Assembly (NCBI RefSeq): GCF_011694515.1 | Contig: NZ_CP050192.1 | Span: 3,792,172-3,856,171 of the forward strand | DNA length: 64,000 nucleotides | Direction: 5' to 3' | Origin: Mycobacterium sp. DL592 | GTDB taxonomy: Bacteria; Actinomycetota; Actinomycetes; Mycobacteriales; Mycobacteriaceae | Translations under genes and position numbers: made by a program | Notes under the pieces: generated by a model | The model's input: the letters and a program-made list of their open reading frames with translations, nothing else | What the model was told of the DNA's origin: nothing | Database searches by the model: none | In this document: piece after piece, positions 38,429-47,316 of the stretch | Layout of the letters: each line of letters begins with the position of its first letter | Numbering within the stretch: position 1 is the first letter of the stretch

Positions 38429-39784
38429 CTAGACCGCGGCGGCCAGGACCTCTCGGATCGTGGCCACGGCACGGTCGAGTTCCGCGGGAGTGACGGTGAG
38501 CGCGGGCCGGAAGCGGACACTATCCGGGCCGCTGCCCAGCATGATCACGCCCCGCTCCCACAGTTCGCCCAGCAGCGCGTCACGCTGCGCGGTGCTCGGC
38601 AGGCTGAACGCGCACATCAGGCCGCGGCCCCGCACGTCGCGCACCACACCCGGGAACTCCCCGGCCAGCCCGTCCAGAGCCGCTAGTAGATGGGCCCCCA
38701 TCCGCGACGTGTGCGCCAGCAGTCCGTCGGCCTCGATGACCTCGAGGATTCGCCGTGAGCGCACCATGTCGACCAGGTTGCCGCCCCAGGTCGAGTTGAT
38801 CCGTGAGCTGACCGCGAACACGTTGTTGGCGACCTCGTCGACGCGGCGGCCGGCCATCACCCCGCACACCTGAGTCTTCTTTCCGAATGCGACCACGTCG
38901 GGGGTGAACCCGAGCTGCTGGTAAGCCCATGCGGTGCCGGTGATTCCGCAGCCGGTCTGCACCTCGTCGGCGATCATCAACGCGTCGAACTCGTCGCACA
39001 GCTCGCGCATGGCGGCGAAGAACTGCGGACGGAAGTGGCGGTCGCCCCCCTCCCCCTGGATGGGTTCGGCCAGGAAGCACGCGACGTCGTTCGGGTGGGC
39101 CTCGAAGGCCGCGCGGGCCTGCCGCAGGACGTCGGCTTCCACGGCATCCATGTCGGCGCCGGGCCGGATGTAGGGCGCGTCGATGCGGGGCCAGTCGAAC
39201 TTCGGGAAGCGGGCCACCTTGTTGGGGTCGGTGTTGGTCAACGACAGGGTGTAGCCGCTGCGGCCGTGGAAGGCGCCGGTCAGGTGCAGCACCCGGGTGC
39301 CCAGCGCCGGGTCGATGCCGCGGGCCTCGTTGTGCCGGCTCTTCCAGTCGAACGCGACCTTGAGCGCGTTCTCGACGGCCAGCGCGCCGCCGTCGACGAA
39401 GAACAGGTGCGGCAGCGCAGGGTCGCCGAGCACGCGGGCGAACGTCTCGACGAAACGGGCCATCGGGACGGTGTAGACGTCGGAGTTCGACGGCTTGTTG
39501 ATCGCGGCCTGGAGGAGTTCCGCGCGGAACTGTTCGTCGCCGGCCAGCGCCGGATGGTTCATGCCCAGCGCCGAGGACGCGAAGAACGTGAACATGTCCA
39601 GGTAGTGCTTGCCGTCGCGGGCGTCGACCAGGTGCGCGCCCCTCGAGCGGTCGAGGTCGAGAACCAGGTCCAGCCCGTCTGCCAGGATGCTGCGGGCCAG
39701 CACCGCGTGAACGTTGCCGGGCTCGACTGCAGGGGCTTGGGAAGTGGGCGACACGGCAACTTTGCGCGACAAGAGTTCCGTCAT
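38429..39784 (-). CDS. lat: L-lysine 6-transaminase Lat
   Basis: A 451-residue class III PLP aminotransferase that converts L-lysine plus 2-oxoglutarate to 2-aminoadipate semialdehyde (piperideine-6-carboxylate) and glutamate. The PLP region reads IADEVQTGCGITGTAWAY with the Schiff-base lysine in FGKKTQVCG. It is nearly identical in layout to M. tuberculosis Lat (Rv3290c), strongly induced in starvation. lrpA lies 135 nt upstream and hglS-pcd are divergent beyond it, together a lysine degradation locus. Confidence 0.94.
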   Translation of the reverse strand: MTELLSRKVAVSPTSQAPAVEPGNVHAVLARSILADGLDLVLDLDRSRGAHLVDARDGKHYLDMFTFFASSALGMNHPALAGDEQFRAELLQAAINKPSNSDVYTVPMARFVETFARVLGDPALPHLFFVDGGALAVENALKVAFDWKSRHNEARGIDPALGTRVLHLTGAFHGRSGYTLSLTNTDPNKVARFPKFDWPRIDAPYIRPGADMDAVEADVLRQARAAFEAHPNDVACFLAEPIQGEGGDRHFRPQFFAAMRELCDEFDALMIADEVQTGCGITGTAWAYQQLGFTPDVVAFGKKTQVCGVMAGRRVDEVANNVFAVSSRINSTWGGNLVDMVRSRRILEVIEADGLLAHTSRMGAHLLAALDGLAGEFPGVVRDVRGRGLMCAFSLPSTAQRDALLGELWERGVIMLGSGPDSVRFRPALTVTPAELDRAVATIREVLAAAV

Positions 39785-39797
39785 TAGGCGATCCTAT

Positions 39798-39810
39798 CGT
39801 AATTTTTACG
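39798..39810. promoter_or_regulatory. Possible LrpA site upstream of lat
   Basis: CGTAA-N3-TTACG inverted repeat 14 nt before the lat start, in an AT-rich stretch. AsnC/Lrp sites tend to be weak AT-rich dyads, so this is a candidate only. Confidence 0.35.
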
Positions 39811-39919
39811 CTTTTCTAGCCCAGCGAGCGCATTTTTTCCTACGTCAGAATCGGACTGGCGACTGTGCGACAGTGTCGAGAACAGTAAGAAACCGATCTA
39901 AACCGGCTTCAGACCGGAA

Positions 39920-40393
39920 CTATTCCGGCAGAAATGCGCGATCACTGTAAAATGTGTTTAGAATGATCGTGCTTCGTGTGCGCACGTTCGCGGCGGTGCG
40001 GATCTGCTGCAGCAGCGTTTCCAAGTCCCGCGGCGACTCGACGCGCACGAACAGGACATAGCTCTCCTCGCCGGCCACCGAGTAACAGGCCTCGATTTCG
40101 GCAATGTGTTCCAGGCGAGCGGGCGCATCATCGGGTTGAGAGGGATCGAGAGGGGTGATGGCGACGAACGCCGACAGCATGTGCCCGAAGGCCTCGGGGT
40201 CGACGCGGGCGCTGTACCCGGTCACCACCCCGCGCGCCTCGAGCCGCCGCACCCTCGACTGCACCGCGGACACCGACAAGCCCGTCGTCGCGGCCAGGTG
40301 TGCCAGCGTGGCGCGACCGTCGGCGACGAGTTCACGCACCAGGGTGCGGTCGATCTCGTCGAGTTCGTGGGCCGGCTCAGCGGTGTCCGCCAT
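39920..40393 (-). CDS. lrpA: AsnC/Lrp-family regulator LrpA
   Basis: A 157-residue regulator with an N-terminal helix-turn-helix (residues ~10-60: LDEIDRTLVRELVADGRATL ... TGLSVSAVQSRVRRLEARGV) and a C-terminal RAM ligand domain (YSVAGEESYVLFVRVESPRD). M. tuberculosis LrpA (Rv3291c) responds to starvation and binds lysine-related promoters. It is 30 nt divergent from the hglS-pcd genes and upstream of lat, so it probably controls both sides. Confidence 0.92.
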   Translation of the reverse strand: MADTAEPAHELDEIDRTLVRELVADGRATLAHLAATTGLSVSAVQSRVRRLEARGVVTGYSARVDPEAFGHMLSAFVAITPLDPSQPDDAPARLEHIAEIEACYSVAGEESYVLFVRVESPRDLETLLQQIRTAANVRTRSTIILNTFYSDRAFLPE

Positions 40394-40423
40394 GGCCGCA
40401 CACTATCGGACGGGAGCCCCGCG

Positions 40424-41668
40424 ATGAGCACACCGGCGATCCCGACCTGGCAGCTGCGCGCCCGCTTCGCCGCCGCACTGTCGGCGATGTACGGCGCCGA
40501 GGTGCCCGCCTACACCACGCTGGTCGAGGTCAGCGAGGCCGTGAACCGTGACTATGTGGCCGCCCATCCCGAAGCCGAACGGCTCGGGTCGTTGCAGCGC
40601 GTCACCGCCGAGCGCCACGGCGCCATCCGGGTCGGCAGCCCTGCCGAATTGGCCGACGTCGCAGACCTGTTCGCCGCGTTCGGAATGCGTCCGGTCGGCT
40701 TCTACGACCTGCGTGACGCCGCCTCACCGGTGCCCGTGGTGTCCACCGTGTTTCGCCCGATCGAATCGAACGAATTGGCGCACAACCCGTTTCGGGTGTT
40801 CACTTCGATGCTGGCCACCCGCGACGCCCGGTTCTTCGACGACGACCTGCGCGCTCGCATCGAGCGGTTCCTGGGCGAACGGCAGCTGTTCGATCCCGGC
40901 CTCATCGCCCAGGCCCGCACCATCGCGGCCGACGGCGGCTGCGGCGCGGATGCCGGCGAGGCCTTCGTGTCCCGCGCGGTGGCCTCGTTCGCGTTGTCCG
41001 CCGAGCCCGTCGACCGGGCGTGGTACGAGGAGCTCACCGCCGTGTCGGCGGTGGCCGCCGACATCGCCGGGGTGAGCACCACCCACATCAACCACCTGAC
41101 ACCGCGCGTCCTGGACATCGATGACCTATACCGCCGGATGACCGACCGCGGAATCACGATGATCGACGCCATCCAGGGGCCGCCGCGCTGGCATGGGCCC
41201 GATGTCCTGTTGCGCCAGACCTCTTTTCGCGCGCTCGCCGAGCCCCGCCGATTCCGCGAGGCCGACGGCACGGTGAACGAAGGGACGCTGCGGGTGCGTT
41301 TCGGCGAGGTCGAAGCACGCGGGGTGGCGCTGACCCGCAAGGGCCGCGAACGATTCGACGCCGCGATGGGCTCGCCCGACCCGGCCGCGGTCTGGGGTGA
41401 CTACTTCCCCGACAACGACGCCGAGATGGCATCGCAGGGATTGGCGTACTACCACCAGGGCGACCCGTCGGCGCCGGTGGTCTACGAAGACTTCCTGCCC
41501 GCCTCGGCGGCCGGCATCTTCCGGTCCAACCTCGACACCGACACCGAAGCCGCGGCGGTCGCCGACCGCTCCGGATACACCCTCGACTGGATGGCCGAAG
41601 CCATCGGCCATCACATCCACGACGCCTACGATCTGTACAACGCGACAGCCCAGGAGCCGCCAGCATGA
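40424..41668 (+). CDS. hglS: 2-oxoadipate dioxygenase/decarboxylase HglS (DUF1338, Rv3292-like)
   Basis: A 414-residue DUF1338/VOC-type non-heme iron enzyme. HglS in Pseudomonas converts 2-oxoadipate to D-2-hydroxyglutarate with O2 in lysine catabolism. Motifs visible are TTHINHLTPRVLDIDDLYRR (iron His) and VRFGEVEARGVALTRKGR (iron Glu). It is translationally coupled (ATGA) to pcd and divergent from lrpA, which supports the lysine-to-2-hydroxyglutarate route lat-pcd-(transaminase)-HglS. The function in mycobacteria is inferred by family and context. Confidence 0.85.
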   Translation: MSTPAIPTWQLRARFAAALSAMYGAEVPAYTTLVEVSEAVNRDYVAAHPEAERLGSLQRVTAERHGAIRVGSPAELADVADLFAAFGMRPVGFYDLRDAASPVPVVSTVFRPIESNELAHNPFRVFTSMLATRDARFFDDDLRARIERFLGERQLFDPGLIAQARTIAADGGCGADAGEAFVSRAVASFALSAEPVDRAWYEELTAVSAVAADIAGVSTTHINHLTPRVLDIDDLYRRMTDRGITMIDAIQGPPRWHGPDVLLRQTSFRALAEPRRFREADGTVNEGTLRVRFGEVEARGVALTRKGRERFDAAMGSPDPAAVWGDYFPDNDAEMASQGLAYYHQGDPSAPVVYEDFLPASAAGIFRSNLDTDTEAAAVADRSGYTLDWMAEAIGHHIHDAYDLYNATAQEPPA

Positions 41669-43218
41669 GCACGACCACCGCCACCGCACTGCCGACCCGT
41701 TCCGACCTGCAGGACCGGGTCCGCCGCGCTTTCGACGCCATCGGCGCCCACGTCGCGCTGGCCGAGCCCGGCGCGCACGGTCTTCAGGCGAGCACGCCCC
41801 TGACCGGTGACGTCCTGTTCACCGTCACCGAAGCCACCACCGCTGACGCGGAAGCCGTCATCGCCGATGCGGCGCAGGCATTTTCGACCTGGCGCACCAC
41901 ACCGGGCCCGGTGCGCGGCCAGCTGGTGGCGCGCCTCGGCGAGCTGCTGCGCGAGCACAAGGCGGATCTGGCCACCCTGGTGACCATCGAGGCCGGCAAG
42001 ATCACCTCCGAGGCCCTCGGCGAGGTCCAGGAGATGATCGACATCTGCGAGTTCGCCGTCGGCCTGTCCCGACAGCTCTACGGGCGCACCATCGCCTCCG
42101 AGCGGCCCGGCCACCGGCTGATGGAGACCTGGCATCCCCTGGGCGTCGTCGGTGTCATCACGGCGTTCAACTTCCCGGTGGCGGTGTGGGCGTGGAACGC
42201 CGCCGTCGCGCTGGTGTGCGGTGACACCGTGGTGTGGAAGCCCTCCGAGCTGACCCCGCTGACGGCCATCGCCTGCCAGGCGCTGATCGAGCGGGCCGCC
42301 GCCGACGTGGGCGCTCCAGCCTCGGTCAGCAGGCTGGTCCAAGGCGGCCGCGAGGTCGGCGAACTACTGGTCGACGACCCGCGGGTGGCGCTGGTGTCGG
42401 CCACCGGGTCGGTCCGGATGGGACGTCAGGTCGGCCCGCGGGTCGCCGAGCGGTTCGGGCGGGTGCTGCTGGAACTCGGCGGCAACAACGCGGCCGTCGT
42501 AACCCCTTCGGCGGACCTGGATCTCGCCGTCCGCGGCATCGTCTTCTCCGCCGCGGGCACGGCGGGTCAGCGCTGCACCACCCTGCGCAGGCTGATCGTG
42601 CACTCGTCGGTGGCCGACGCACTGGTGGACCGCATCGTGGCCGCCTACCGCAGCCTGCCGATCGGTGACCCCTCAGCGTCAGGCACCCTGATCGGCCCGC
42701 TGATCCACGAGACCGCCTACCGCGACATGGTCGGCGCGCTGGAGAAGGCCCGCGCCGACGGCGGTGAGGTGATCGGCGGCGAGCGCCACCACATCGGCGG
42801 CGACGAGGGCGAGGACGCCTTCTACGTGGCGCCGGCGGTGGTACGCATGCCCGCCCAGACCGAGATCGTGCATAACGAGACGTTCGCACCGATCCTGTAC
42901 GTGCTGACCTACGAGACCCTCGACGAGGCGATCGCCTTGAACAATGCCGTCCCGCAGGGTCTTTCGTCGGCGATCTTCACCACCGACGTGCGGGAGGCGG
43001 AGCGCTTCCTGGCCGCCGAGGGCTCGGACTGCGGTATCGCCAATGTCAACATCGGAACTTCGGGCGCCGAGATCGGCGGGGCGTTCGGCGGCGAGAAGCA
43101 GACCGGCGGCGGCCGTGAGTCGGGCTCGGACTCCTGGAAGGCCTACATGCGGCGGGCCACCAACACCGTCAACTACTCCTCGGAGCTCCCGCTGGCCCAG
43201 GGTGTGCACTTCGGCTGA
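41665..43218 (+). CDS. pcd: Piperideine-6-carboxylate dehydrogenase Pcd (ALDH7 family)
   Basis: A 517-residue aldehyde dehydrogenase oxidising 2-aminoadipate semialdehyde (product of Lat) to 2-aminoadipate with NAD+. The catalytic Glu is in LLELGGNNAAVV and the catalytic Cys in AGTAGQRCTTLRRL; the N-terminal fold and GAEIGGAFGGEKQTGGGRES are ALDH7 features. It overlaps hglS by ATGA. The 3' end overlaps the convergent glycosyltransferase gene by 50 nt. Confidence 0.93.
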   Translation: MSTTTATALPTRSDLQDRVRRAFDAIGAHVALAEPGAHGLQASTPLTGDVLFTVTEATTADAEAVIADAAQAFSTWRTTPGPVRGQLVARLGELLREHKADLATLVTIEAGKITSEALGEVQEMIDICEFAVGLSRQLYGRTIASERPGHRLMETWHPLGVVGVITAFNFPVAVWAWNAAVALVCGDTVVWKPSELTPLTAIACQALIERAAADVGAPASVSRLVQGGREVGELLVDDPRVALVSATGSVRMGRQVGPRVAERFGRVLLELGGNNAAVVTPSADLDLAVRGIVFSAAGTAGQRCTTLRRLIVHSSVADALVDRIVAAYRSLPIGDPSASGTLIGPLIHETAYRDMVGALEKARADGGEVIGGERHHIGGDEGEDAFYVAPAVVRMPAQTEIVHNETFAPILYVLTYETLDEAIALNNAVPQGLSSAIFTTDVREAERFLAAEGSDCGIANVNIGTSGAEIGGAFGGEKQTGGGRESGSDSWKAYMRRATNTVNYSSELPLAQGVHFG

Positions 43219-44434
43219 GCACCTGCTGCTCGACGAGGTCTGCGCCGCGCTGTACACCGCCGGTCGCGGCGAATCCGTCAGCCACCCGCCGTGCACCATC
43301 GGTCATCGTCATCGCCTCGGACACCTTGGCCCGCAACCGCTTCGGGGTGAGCCTGGCGGCGGGCAACCGGGTGCCGCAGCGGGCCACCTCGACGCGCATC
43401 GCCACCTCCGGCTGATCCCGGCCGAACGGCACTACGCACACCGGAACGCCACGGTCCAGCGCGCGCACGGTGGCCCCCATCCCGCCGTGGGTCACCGCAC
43501 ACACCGCCCGATCCAGTACCGGTCCGTGTGGAACATACTGCCGGACAGTCGCATTCGCCGGAATGACCAGGTCGTCAGGCACCCCGGCCGGGAAGGTCGC
43601 GACCACGTGCACCGGCTCGTCGGCCAGCGCCTGAAGGGCGACCACACCCAGGCGGGAGTCGGCCTGCCGGATCGACGACGTGGTCACCAGCACGATGGGA
43701 TCGTCGATCGCGGCGAGCCAGTCCGGCGCCTCGGCGTCAGTATCGGATGCACAGGCGCCGATGAGGTGCACCCGGTCACCCCAGTCCGGGTGCGGGTACT
43801 CGAACGGCTCTCCCCCGACCACCAGCATCAACGGCGCGCGGCGCAGGAACTCGTCGACCGAGCGCACCGGCGGCGCCCCCACCCGGGCCCGCACCGCGTT
43901 GAGCCTGGGCAGCATCGGGCGGTCCATCACCTGCCAGACCACCCCGCGCAGGATGCGGTCCCTGACCACACCCACCGGTCCCGGCCACGGGCGCATACCG
44001 GGGCCCACGGGCGGAACCCCCCGCGATCGCAGGAACGGGGTGAACGGGGAGAACACCGCCCATGGGATGTCGCCGGCATCGGCAGCCGATATCGCTCCCC
44101 AGCAGTTAGCATCCAGGATCAGCGCATCGGGCTTCACCTCGGCGATCGCCCGGGCCAGGTCGTCGACCTCCAGCTCGGCGCGCCGGCACAGGACGTCGAT
44201 CGTCATCTTCAATACCCCGAACACACTGCGCGCGGTCCAGTCCGGGCTGGTGATGGCCTCGATGCGCGGATCGACGGGGGCGGCGTGCAGGCCCAGCCGC
44301 TGACCGGTGCCGACGCCGGCGGCCGACGTGCGCAGATGGACATCGTGACCGCGCATGGCGAGTTCGCGCAGCAGCGCGCTCACCGGCAGCAGATGCCCCA
44401 GCGCTGGTGCGCCGTACGCCAGAATCGTGGCCAT
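43169..44434 (-). CDS. UGT/MGT-type (GT1) glycosyltransferase
   Basis: A 421-residue GT-B glycosyltransferase. The N-terminus MATILAYGAPALGHLLPVSA has the G-H catalytic His position typical of macrolide/UDP-glucosyl transferases. The C-terminal donor site has PHGPVLDRAVCAVTHGGMGA and DRGVPVCVVPFGRDQPEVAM. It probably glucosylates a small hydrophobic molecule, such as a drug or polyketide. The ATG at 44434 is followed by the conserved motif; the divergent TetR at 44533 is a likely regulator. Confidence 0.88.
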   Translation of the reverse strand: MATILAYGAPALGHLLPVSALLRELAMRGHDVHLRTSAAGVGTGQRLGLHAAPVDPRIEAITSPDWTARSVFGVLKMTIDVLCRRAELEVDDLARAIAEVKPDALILDANCWGAISAADAGDIPWAVFSPFTPFLRSRGVPPVGPGMRPWPGPVGVVRDRILRGVVWQVMDRPMLPRLNAVRARVGAPPVRSVDEFLRRAPLMLVVGGEPFEYPHPDWGDRVHLIGACASDTDAEAPDWLAAIDDPIVLVTTSSIRQADSRLGVVALQALADEPVHVVATFPAGVPDDLVIPANATVRQYVPHGPVLDRAVCAVTHGGMGATVRALDRGVPVCVVPFGRDQPEVAMRVEVARCGTRLPAARLTPKRLRAKVSEAMTMTDGARRVADGFAATGGVQRGADLVEQQVLSRSAHPGPAGAPRSS

Positions 44435-44481
44435 ATACCTACCCCATACCAGGTCTGGCGTCGCTCCGCTGCCGGGAGCAT

Positions 44482-44519
44482 CACACGTTCTTGATTCGTC
44501 AGCAGCTGTTGGACGTGTG
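44482..44519. promoter_or_regulatory. Inverted half-sites between glycosyltransferase and TetR genes
   Basis: CACACGT (44482-44488) and ACGTGTG (44513-44519) are inverted 7-mers whose centres are 31 bp apart, about three helical turns. They sit in the 98-nt divergent region and might bind the TetR protein. Confidence 0.35.
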
Positions 44520-44532
44520 CCAGTATGGGCGC

Positions 44533-45180
44533 ATGTCCAGCCCGCCCGCCCGGCGCCGCCTGTCACCCGACGACCGGCGCAGCGAGCTGTTGACGCTGGG
44601 GGCCGAGGTGTTCGGACAACGGCCCTACGACGAGGTCCGCATCGACGAGATCGCCGAACGGGCGGGTGTGTCGCGGGCCCTGATGTACCACTACTTCCCT
44701 GACAAGCGCGCATTCTTCGCCGCGGTCGTCCGCGCCGAGAGCGAGCGGCTGTTCGAAGCCACCAGCACCCCGGCCAACGACGGCCAGAGCCTCTTCGACC
44801 GGCTGCGCGCCGGCGTGCTGGCCTATATGCGCTACGACGCCGAACATCCGCACGGCGCCTGGGCGGCCTACATCGGAATGGGCCGCACCGATCCCGTGCT
44901 GCGCGGCATCGACGACATCGACAACGAGCGGCAGATGCAGCGGATCATGGCCGCCGTCACCGATGTGGTGTCCGGTGATCTGGACTCCAAGGTGGAACGC
45001 GATCTCCGGGTCATCGTCTACGGCTGGCTGGCCTTCACCTTCGAGCTGTGCCGCCAGAGCATCCTGGACCCGTCGGTGGACGCCGATCGGCTGGCCGACT
45101 CGTGCGCGCACGTCCTGCTCGACGCGATCGCCCGGGTCCCCGGCATCCCCGAGGCGCTGAGCGAGGCGGTGCGCGCATGA
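44533..45180 (+). CDS. TetR/AcrR family transcriptional regulator
   Basis: A 215-residue regulator with HTH at residues ~15-62 (RRSELLTLGAEVFGQRPYDE ... AGVSRALMYHYFPDKRAFFAA) and a helical ligand domain. In M. tuberculosis a TetR gene (Rv3295) lies at the corresponding position after pcd and before lhr. The ATG at 44533 and the ATGA overlap with the following small gene make a two-gene operon. The divergent glycosyltransferase is the likely target. Confidence 0.87.
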   Translation: MSSPPARRRLSPDDRRSELLTLGAEVFGQRPYDEVRIDEIAERAGVSRALMYHYFPDKRAFFAAVVRAESERLFEATSTPANDGQSLFDRLRAGVLAYMRYDAEHPHGAWAAYIGMGRTDPVLRGIDDIDNERQMQRIMAAVTDVVSGDLDSKVERDLRVIVYGWLAFTFELCRQSILDPSVDADRLADSCAHVLLDAIARVPGIPEALSEAVRA

Positions 45181-45431
45181 GTCCCACTACTCGAATCACG
45201 GCCGACGACCTCACCGAGGACCATGTCGGCCAATTCCTCAGCTGCCACGACCCCGAGACCGGATTCGTCTACCCGGCCAGAATTGCGCGCATCATGCGCC
45301 GCGACGACGGCGATTCTCCGGGCGTCTCGATCTGGCTCGAGCACCCCGCGCTGCCGTCGGGCCGGCTGGCACGCAAGGGCCTGGCCCACGTCCGCTTCGA
45401 GCAGGAATTCGAACTCGTCGAACCGGCCTAG
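45177..45431 (+). CDS. Small conserved hypothetical protein
   Basis: An 84-residue soluble protein (TRITADDLTEDHVGQFLSCH DPETGFVYPARIARIMRRDD ... GLAHVRFEQEFELVE). It looks like a small all-beta (SH3-barrel-like) domain with no recognisable catalytic residues. Translation is coupled to the TetR gene by ATGA. Function unknown; it may bind a ligand or the regulator. Confidence 0.65.
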   Translation: MSPTTRITADDLTEDHVGQFLSCHDPETGFVYPARIARIMRRDDGDSPGVSIWLEHPALPSGRLARKGLAHVRFEQEFELVEPA

Positions 45432-45438
45432 CCCAAGC

Positions 45439-46542
45439 TCAGCGCACCGTCGCGAAGAACTCCCGCACGTCCGCGACGAACAGCTCGGGCTGCTCGAAGG
45501 CGGCGAAATGTCCGCCGCGCGGCATGTCGGTCCAGTGCGTGATGTTGTAGCGCGACTCGCACCAGTTGCGCGGGCTGGGCACGATCTCCTTGGGGAACGC
45601 CGCGACCCCGGTCGGCACCGGCACCGGACCGCCGTCGATGAGGTTCTTGAAGCTCTCCCAGTACAACCGCGCCGAGGAGGTCGCCGACGCGGTGGCCCAG
45701 TACAGCATCACATTGTCGAGCATCTCGTCACGGGTCAACACATTCTCGGGGTGGCCGTCGCAGTCCGTCCACGCCCAGAACTTCTCCACGATCCATGCCA
45801 GCTGTCCGACCGGGGAGTCGGTCAGGCCGTAGCCCAGTGTCTGTGGGCGCGTGGACTGCTCCTCGGAATAGCCTGTGCCCCAACGAACGTGCTCACTCAT
45901 TCGGGCGTAGGCGGCGGCCTCTGCCGGGGTCGGCTCCTGGCCACTGTCGCCGGAGGGAAATCCCAGCGGCATGTTGATGTGAATCGCTATGCAGCCATTA
46001 CCATTTCGGCCCATCTGCGCAGTGATGGCCGAGCCCCAGTCACCGCCCTGCGCGCCATAGCGGTCATAGCCGAGCCGGGCCATCAGCGTCGCCCACGCGT
46101 CGGCGATCTTCTCCACCGACCACCCCGCACGGGTGGGCTTGCCGGAAAAGCCATAGCCGGGCAGCGACGGGCACACCACGTGGAAATCCTCGGACAGCGG
46201 CTCGATCACCTTGTGAAACTCGACGATCGACCCCGGCCAACCATGGGTGATGATCAGCGGCAACGCATCCGGATTGGCACTGCGCTGGTGAATGAAATGG
46301 ATATCCAGACCGTCGATTTCGGTCAGGAAGTGGTCGAAACGATTGAGCGCGGCTTCGCGGGCGCGCCAGTCGTATTCCTGCGCCCAGTAGGTCGCCAGCT
46401 CGCGGGTGTACTCCAACGGGATGCCCTGGCTCCAGTCGTCGACACACTCACGCTCGGGCCATCGGGTCCGCGCCAGCCGCTCGCGCAGGTCAGTCAGGAC
46501 GTCGTCGGCAACAGCGATGCGGTACGGCCGAATATCGCTCAT
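45439..46542 (-). CDS. Epoxide hydrolase (EHN-type, microsomal-like)
   Basis: A 367-residue alpha/beta hydrolase with the N-terminal epoxide hydrolase domain (residues ~1-105, ADDVLTDLRERLARTRWPER). The catalytic residues are visible: oxyanion HGWPGS, nucleophilic Asp in AQGGDWGSAI, acidic/tyrosine lid region YWATASATSSARLYWES, and catalytic His in RGGHFAAFEQPE. It should hydrolyse lipophilic epoxides to diols. It converges on the small gene at 45431 with an 8-nt gap and lies alone on its strand. Confidence 0.9.
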   Translation of the reverse strand: MSDIRPYRIAVADDVLTDLRERLARTRWPERECVDDWSQGIPLEYTRELATYWAQEYDWRAREAALNRFDHFLTEIDGLDIHFIHQRSANPDALPLIITHGWPGSIVEFHKVIEPLSEDFHVVCPSLPGYGFSGKPTRAGWSVEKIADAWATLMARLGYDRYGAQGGDWGSAITAQMGRNGNGCIAIHINMPLGFPSGDSGQEPTPAEAAAYARMSEHVRWGTGYSEEQSTRPQTLGYGLTDSPVGQLAWIVEKFWAWTDCDGHPENVLTRDEMLDNVMLYWATASATSSARLYWESFKNLIDGGPVPVPTGVAAFPKEIVPSPRNWCESRYNITHWTDMPRGGHFAAFEQPELFVADVREFFATVR

Positions 46543-46559
46543 CGGGGATGCGTGCCGGC

Positions 46560-46826
46560 TCAGAAGAAGCCGAATGCCGGGAAACCGTAGAACCCTTCTT
46601 CTTCACCAGGGAACTGTTGCGGTGTCGCATTGATCTCGGTGTTGCCGGGCGTTGCGCACTCTGTGGTCTGGCCACCGCTGATGGCGCTGCCCGTGAGGTT
46701 TTCACACTGCGGCAGGGTCGGCGGTGCGATGGTGGTGTCCGCGCTGGCGACGGGTGCGGCGAGGATCGCGGCCGCGACGCCGATCCCGGCGGCGGGAAGA
46801 AGCAGGAATTGACCAATTCGAGGCAT
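46560..46826 (-). CDS. Small secreted protein
   Basis: An 88-residue protein with a signal peptide (MPRIGQFLLLPAAGIGVAAA ... PVASADT, cleavage near 30-31) and a short mature chain with two cysteines (PQCENLTG, TTECATPG), ending in an aromatic GFYGFPAFGFF tail. It resembles small exported mycobacterial proteins of unknown function. It is divergent from the haemophore-like gene (67 nt), so the two secreted proteins may share regulation. Confidence 0.7.
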   Translation of the reverse strand: MPRIGQFLLLPAAGIGVAAAILAAPVASADTTIAPPTLPQCENLTGSAISGGQTTECATPGNTEINATPQQFPGEEEGFYGFPAFGFF

Positions 46827-46893
46827 GAGCGAATGGTACCCAGTTCGCGTGGCTAAACTCTGGACAAGCCGGATATTCGGGATTAGGAGCCGC

Positions 46894-47262
46894 ATGAAGT
46901 CTGCAACTCGTTCGCTTGGCCGCGCCGCCGCAGTAATTCTGAGCACCGGCGGTGTCCTGCTCGGTGCAGCTGGAGTTGCCGCCGCCGATCCCCCACCGAA
47001 CTGCACGGCCGCCGACGTGACCGCGGTGATGACCGGGGTGTCGGCGTCGATGACGACGTATCTGTTCACTCATCCCGATGTCAACGACTTCCTCACCGGC
47101 CTGCAGGGTTTGAGCAAGGCCGATGCCAAACAGCAGACCAAGGATTACCTGGCCGCCAACCCCCAGGTGCACGACGAGATCGAGGCGATCCGCCAGCCCG
47201 GCAAGGATCTGCGGGCCCGCTGCGGTATTCCGCTGAAGGCCGAGATCGCAGGCGTTCTCTAA
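46894..47262 (+). CDS. Secreted haemophore-like heme-binding protein
   Basis: A 122-residue exported protein. A signal peptide covers ~1-33 (RAAAVILSTGGVLLGAAGVA AAD), then an all-helical domain with the mycobacterial haemophore (Rv0203-like) pattern: NCTAADVTAVMTGVSASMTT YLFTHPDVNDFLTGL ... YLAANPQVHDEIEAIRQP ... RARCGI, and two cysteines that probably form a disulfide. Rv0203 delivers heme to MmpL transporters in iron uptake. GGAG lies before the ATG at 46894. No heme transport genes are adjacent. Confidence 0.82.
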   Translation: MKSATRSLGRAAAVILSTGGVLLGAAGVAAADPPPNCTAADVTAVMTGVSASMTTYLFTHPDVNDFLTGLQGLSKADAKQQTKDYLAANPQVHDEIEAIRQPGKDLRARCGIPLKAEIAGVL

Positions 47263-47265
47263 GAG

Positions 47266-47306
47266 CTGGCCGAAAATTCAGTAATCGGCCAGACCGGCCA
47301 ATTACT
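47266..47306 (+). promoter_or_regulatory. Nested inverted repeats before the ferredoxin gene
   Basis: Two mutually exclusive dyads: CTGGCCGA (47266-47273) with TCGGCCAG (47285-47292), and AGTAAT-N-GGCC (47280-47290) with GGCC-N-ATTACT (47296-47306). The middle segment is used by both. It lies between the haemophore stop and the ferredoxin ATG at 47317. It may be a terminator, an operator or an attenuator. Confidence 0.55.
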
Positions 47307-47316
47307 CTCAGCGCTC

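Noticed and set aside
46838..46859. Minus-strand GTTT-N13-GGGTA near the small secreted protein, resembling a sigma-F promoter
   Set aside because: The spacer is 13 nt, shorter than the 15-17 nt of the SigF consensus, and the -10 would lie only ~8 nt from the start codon.
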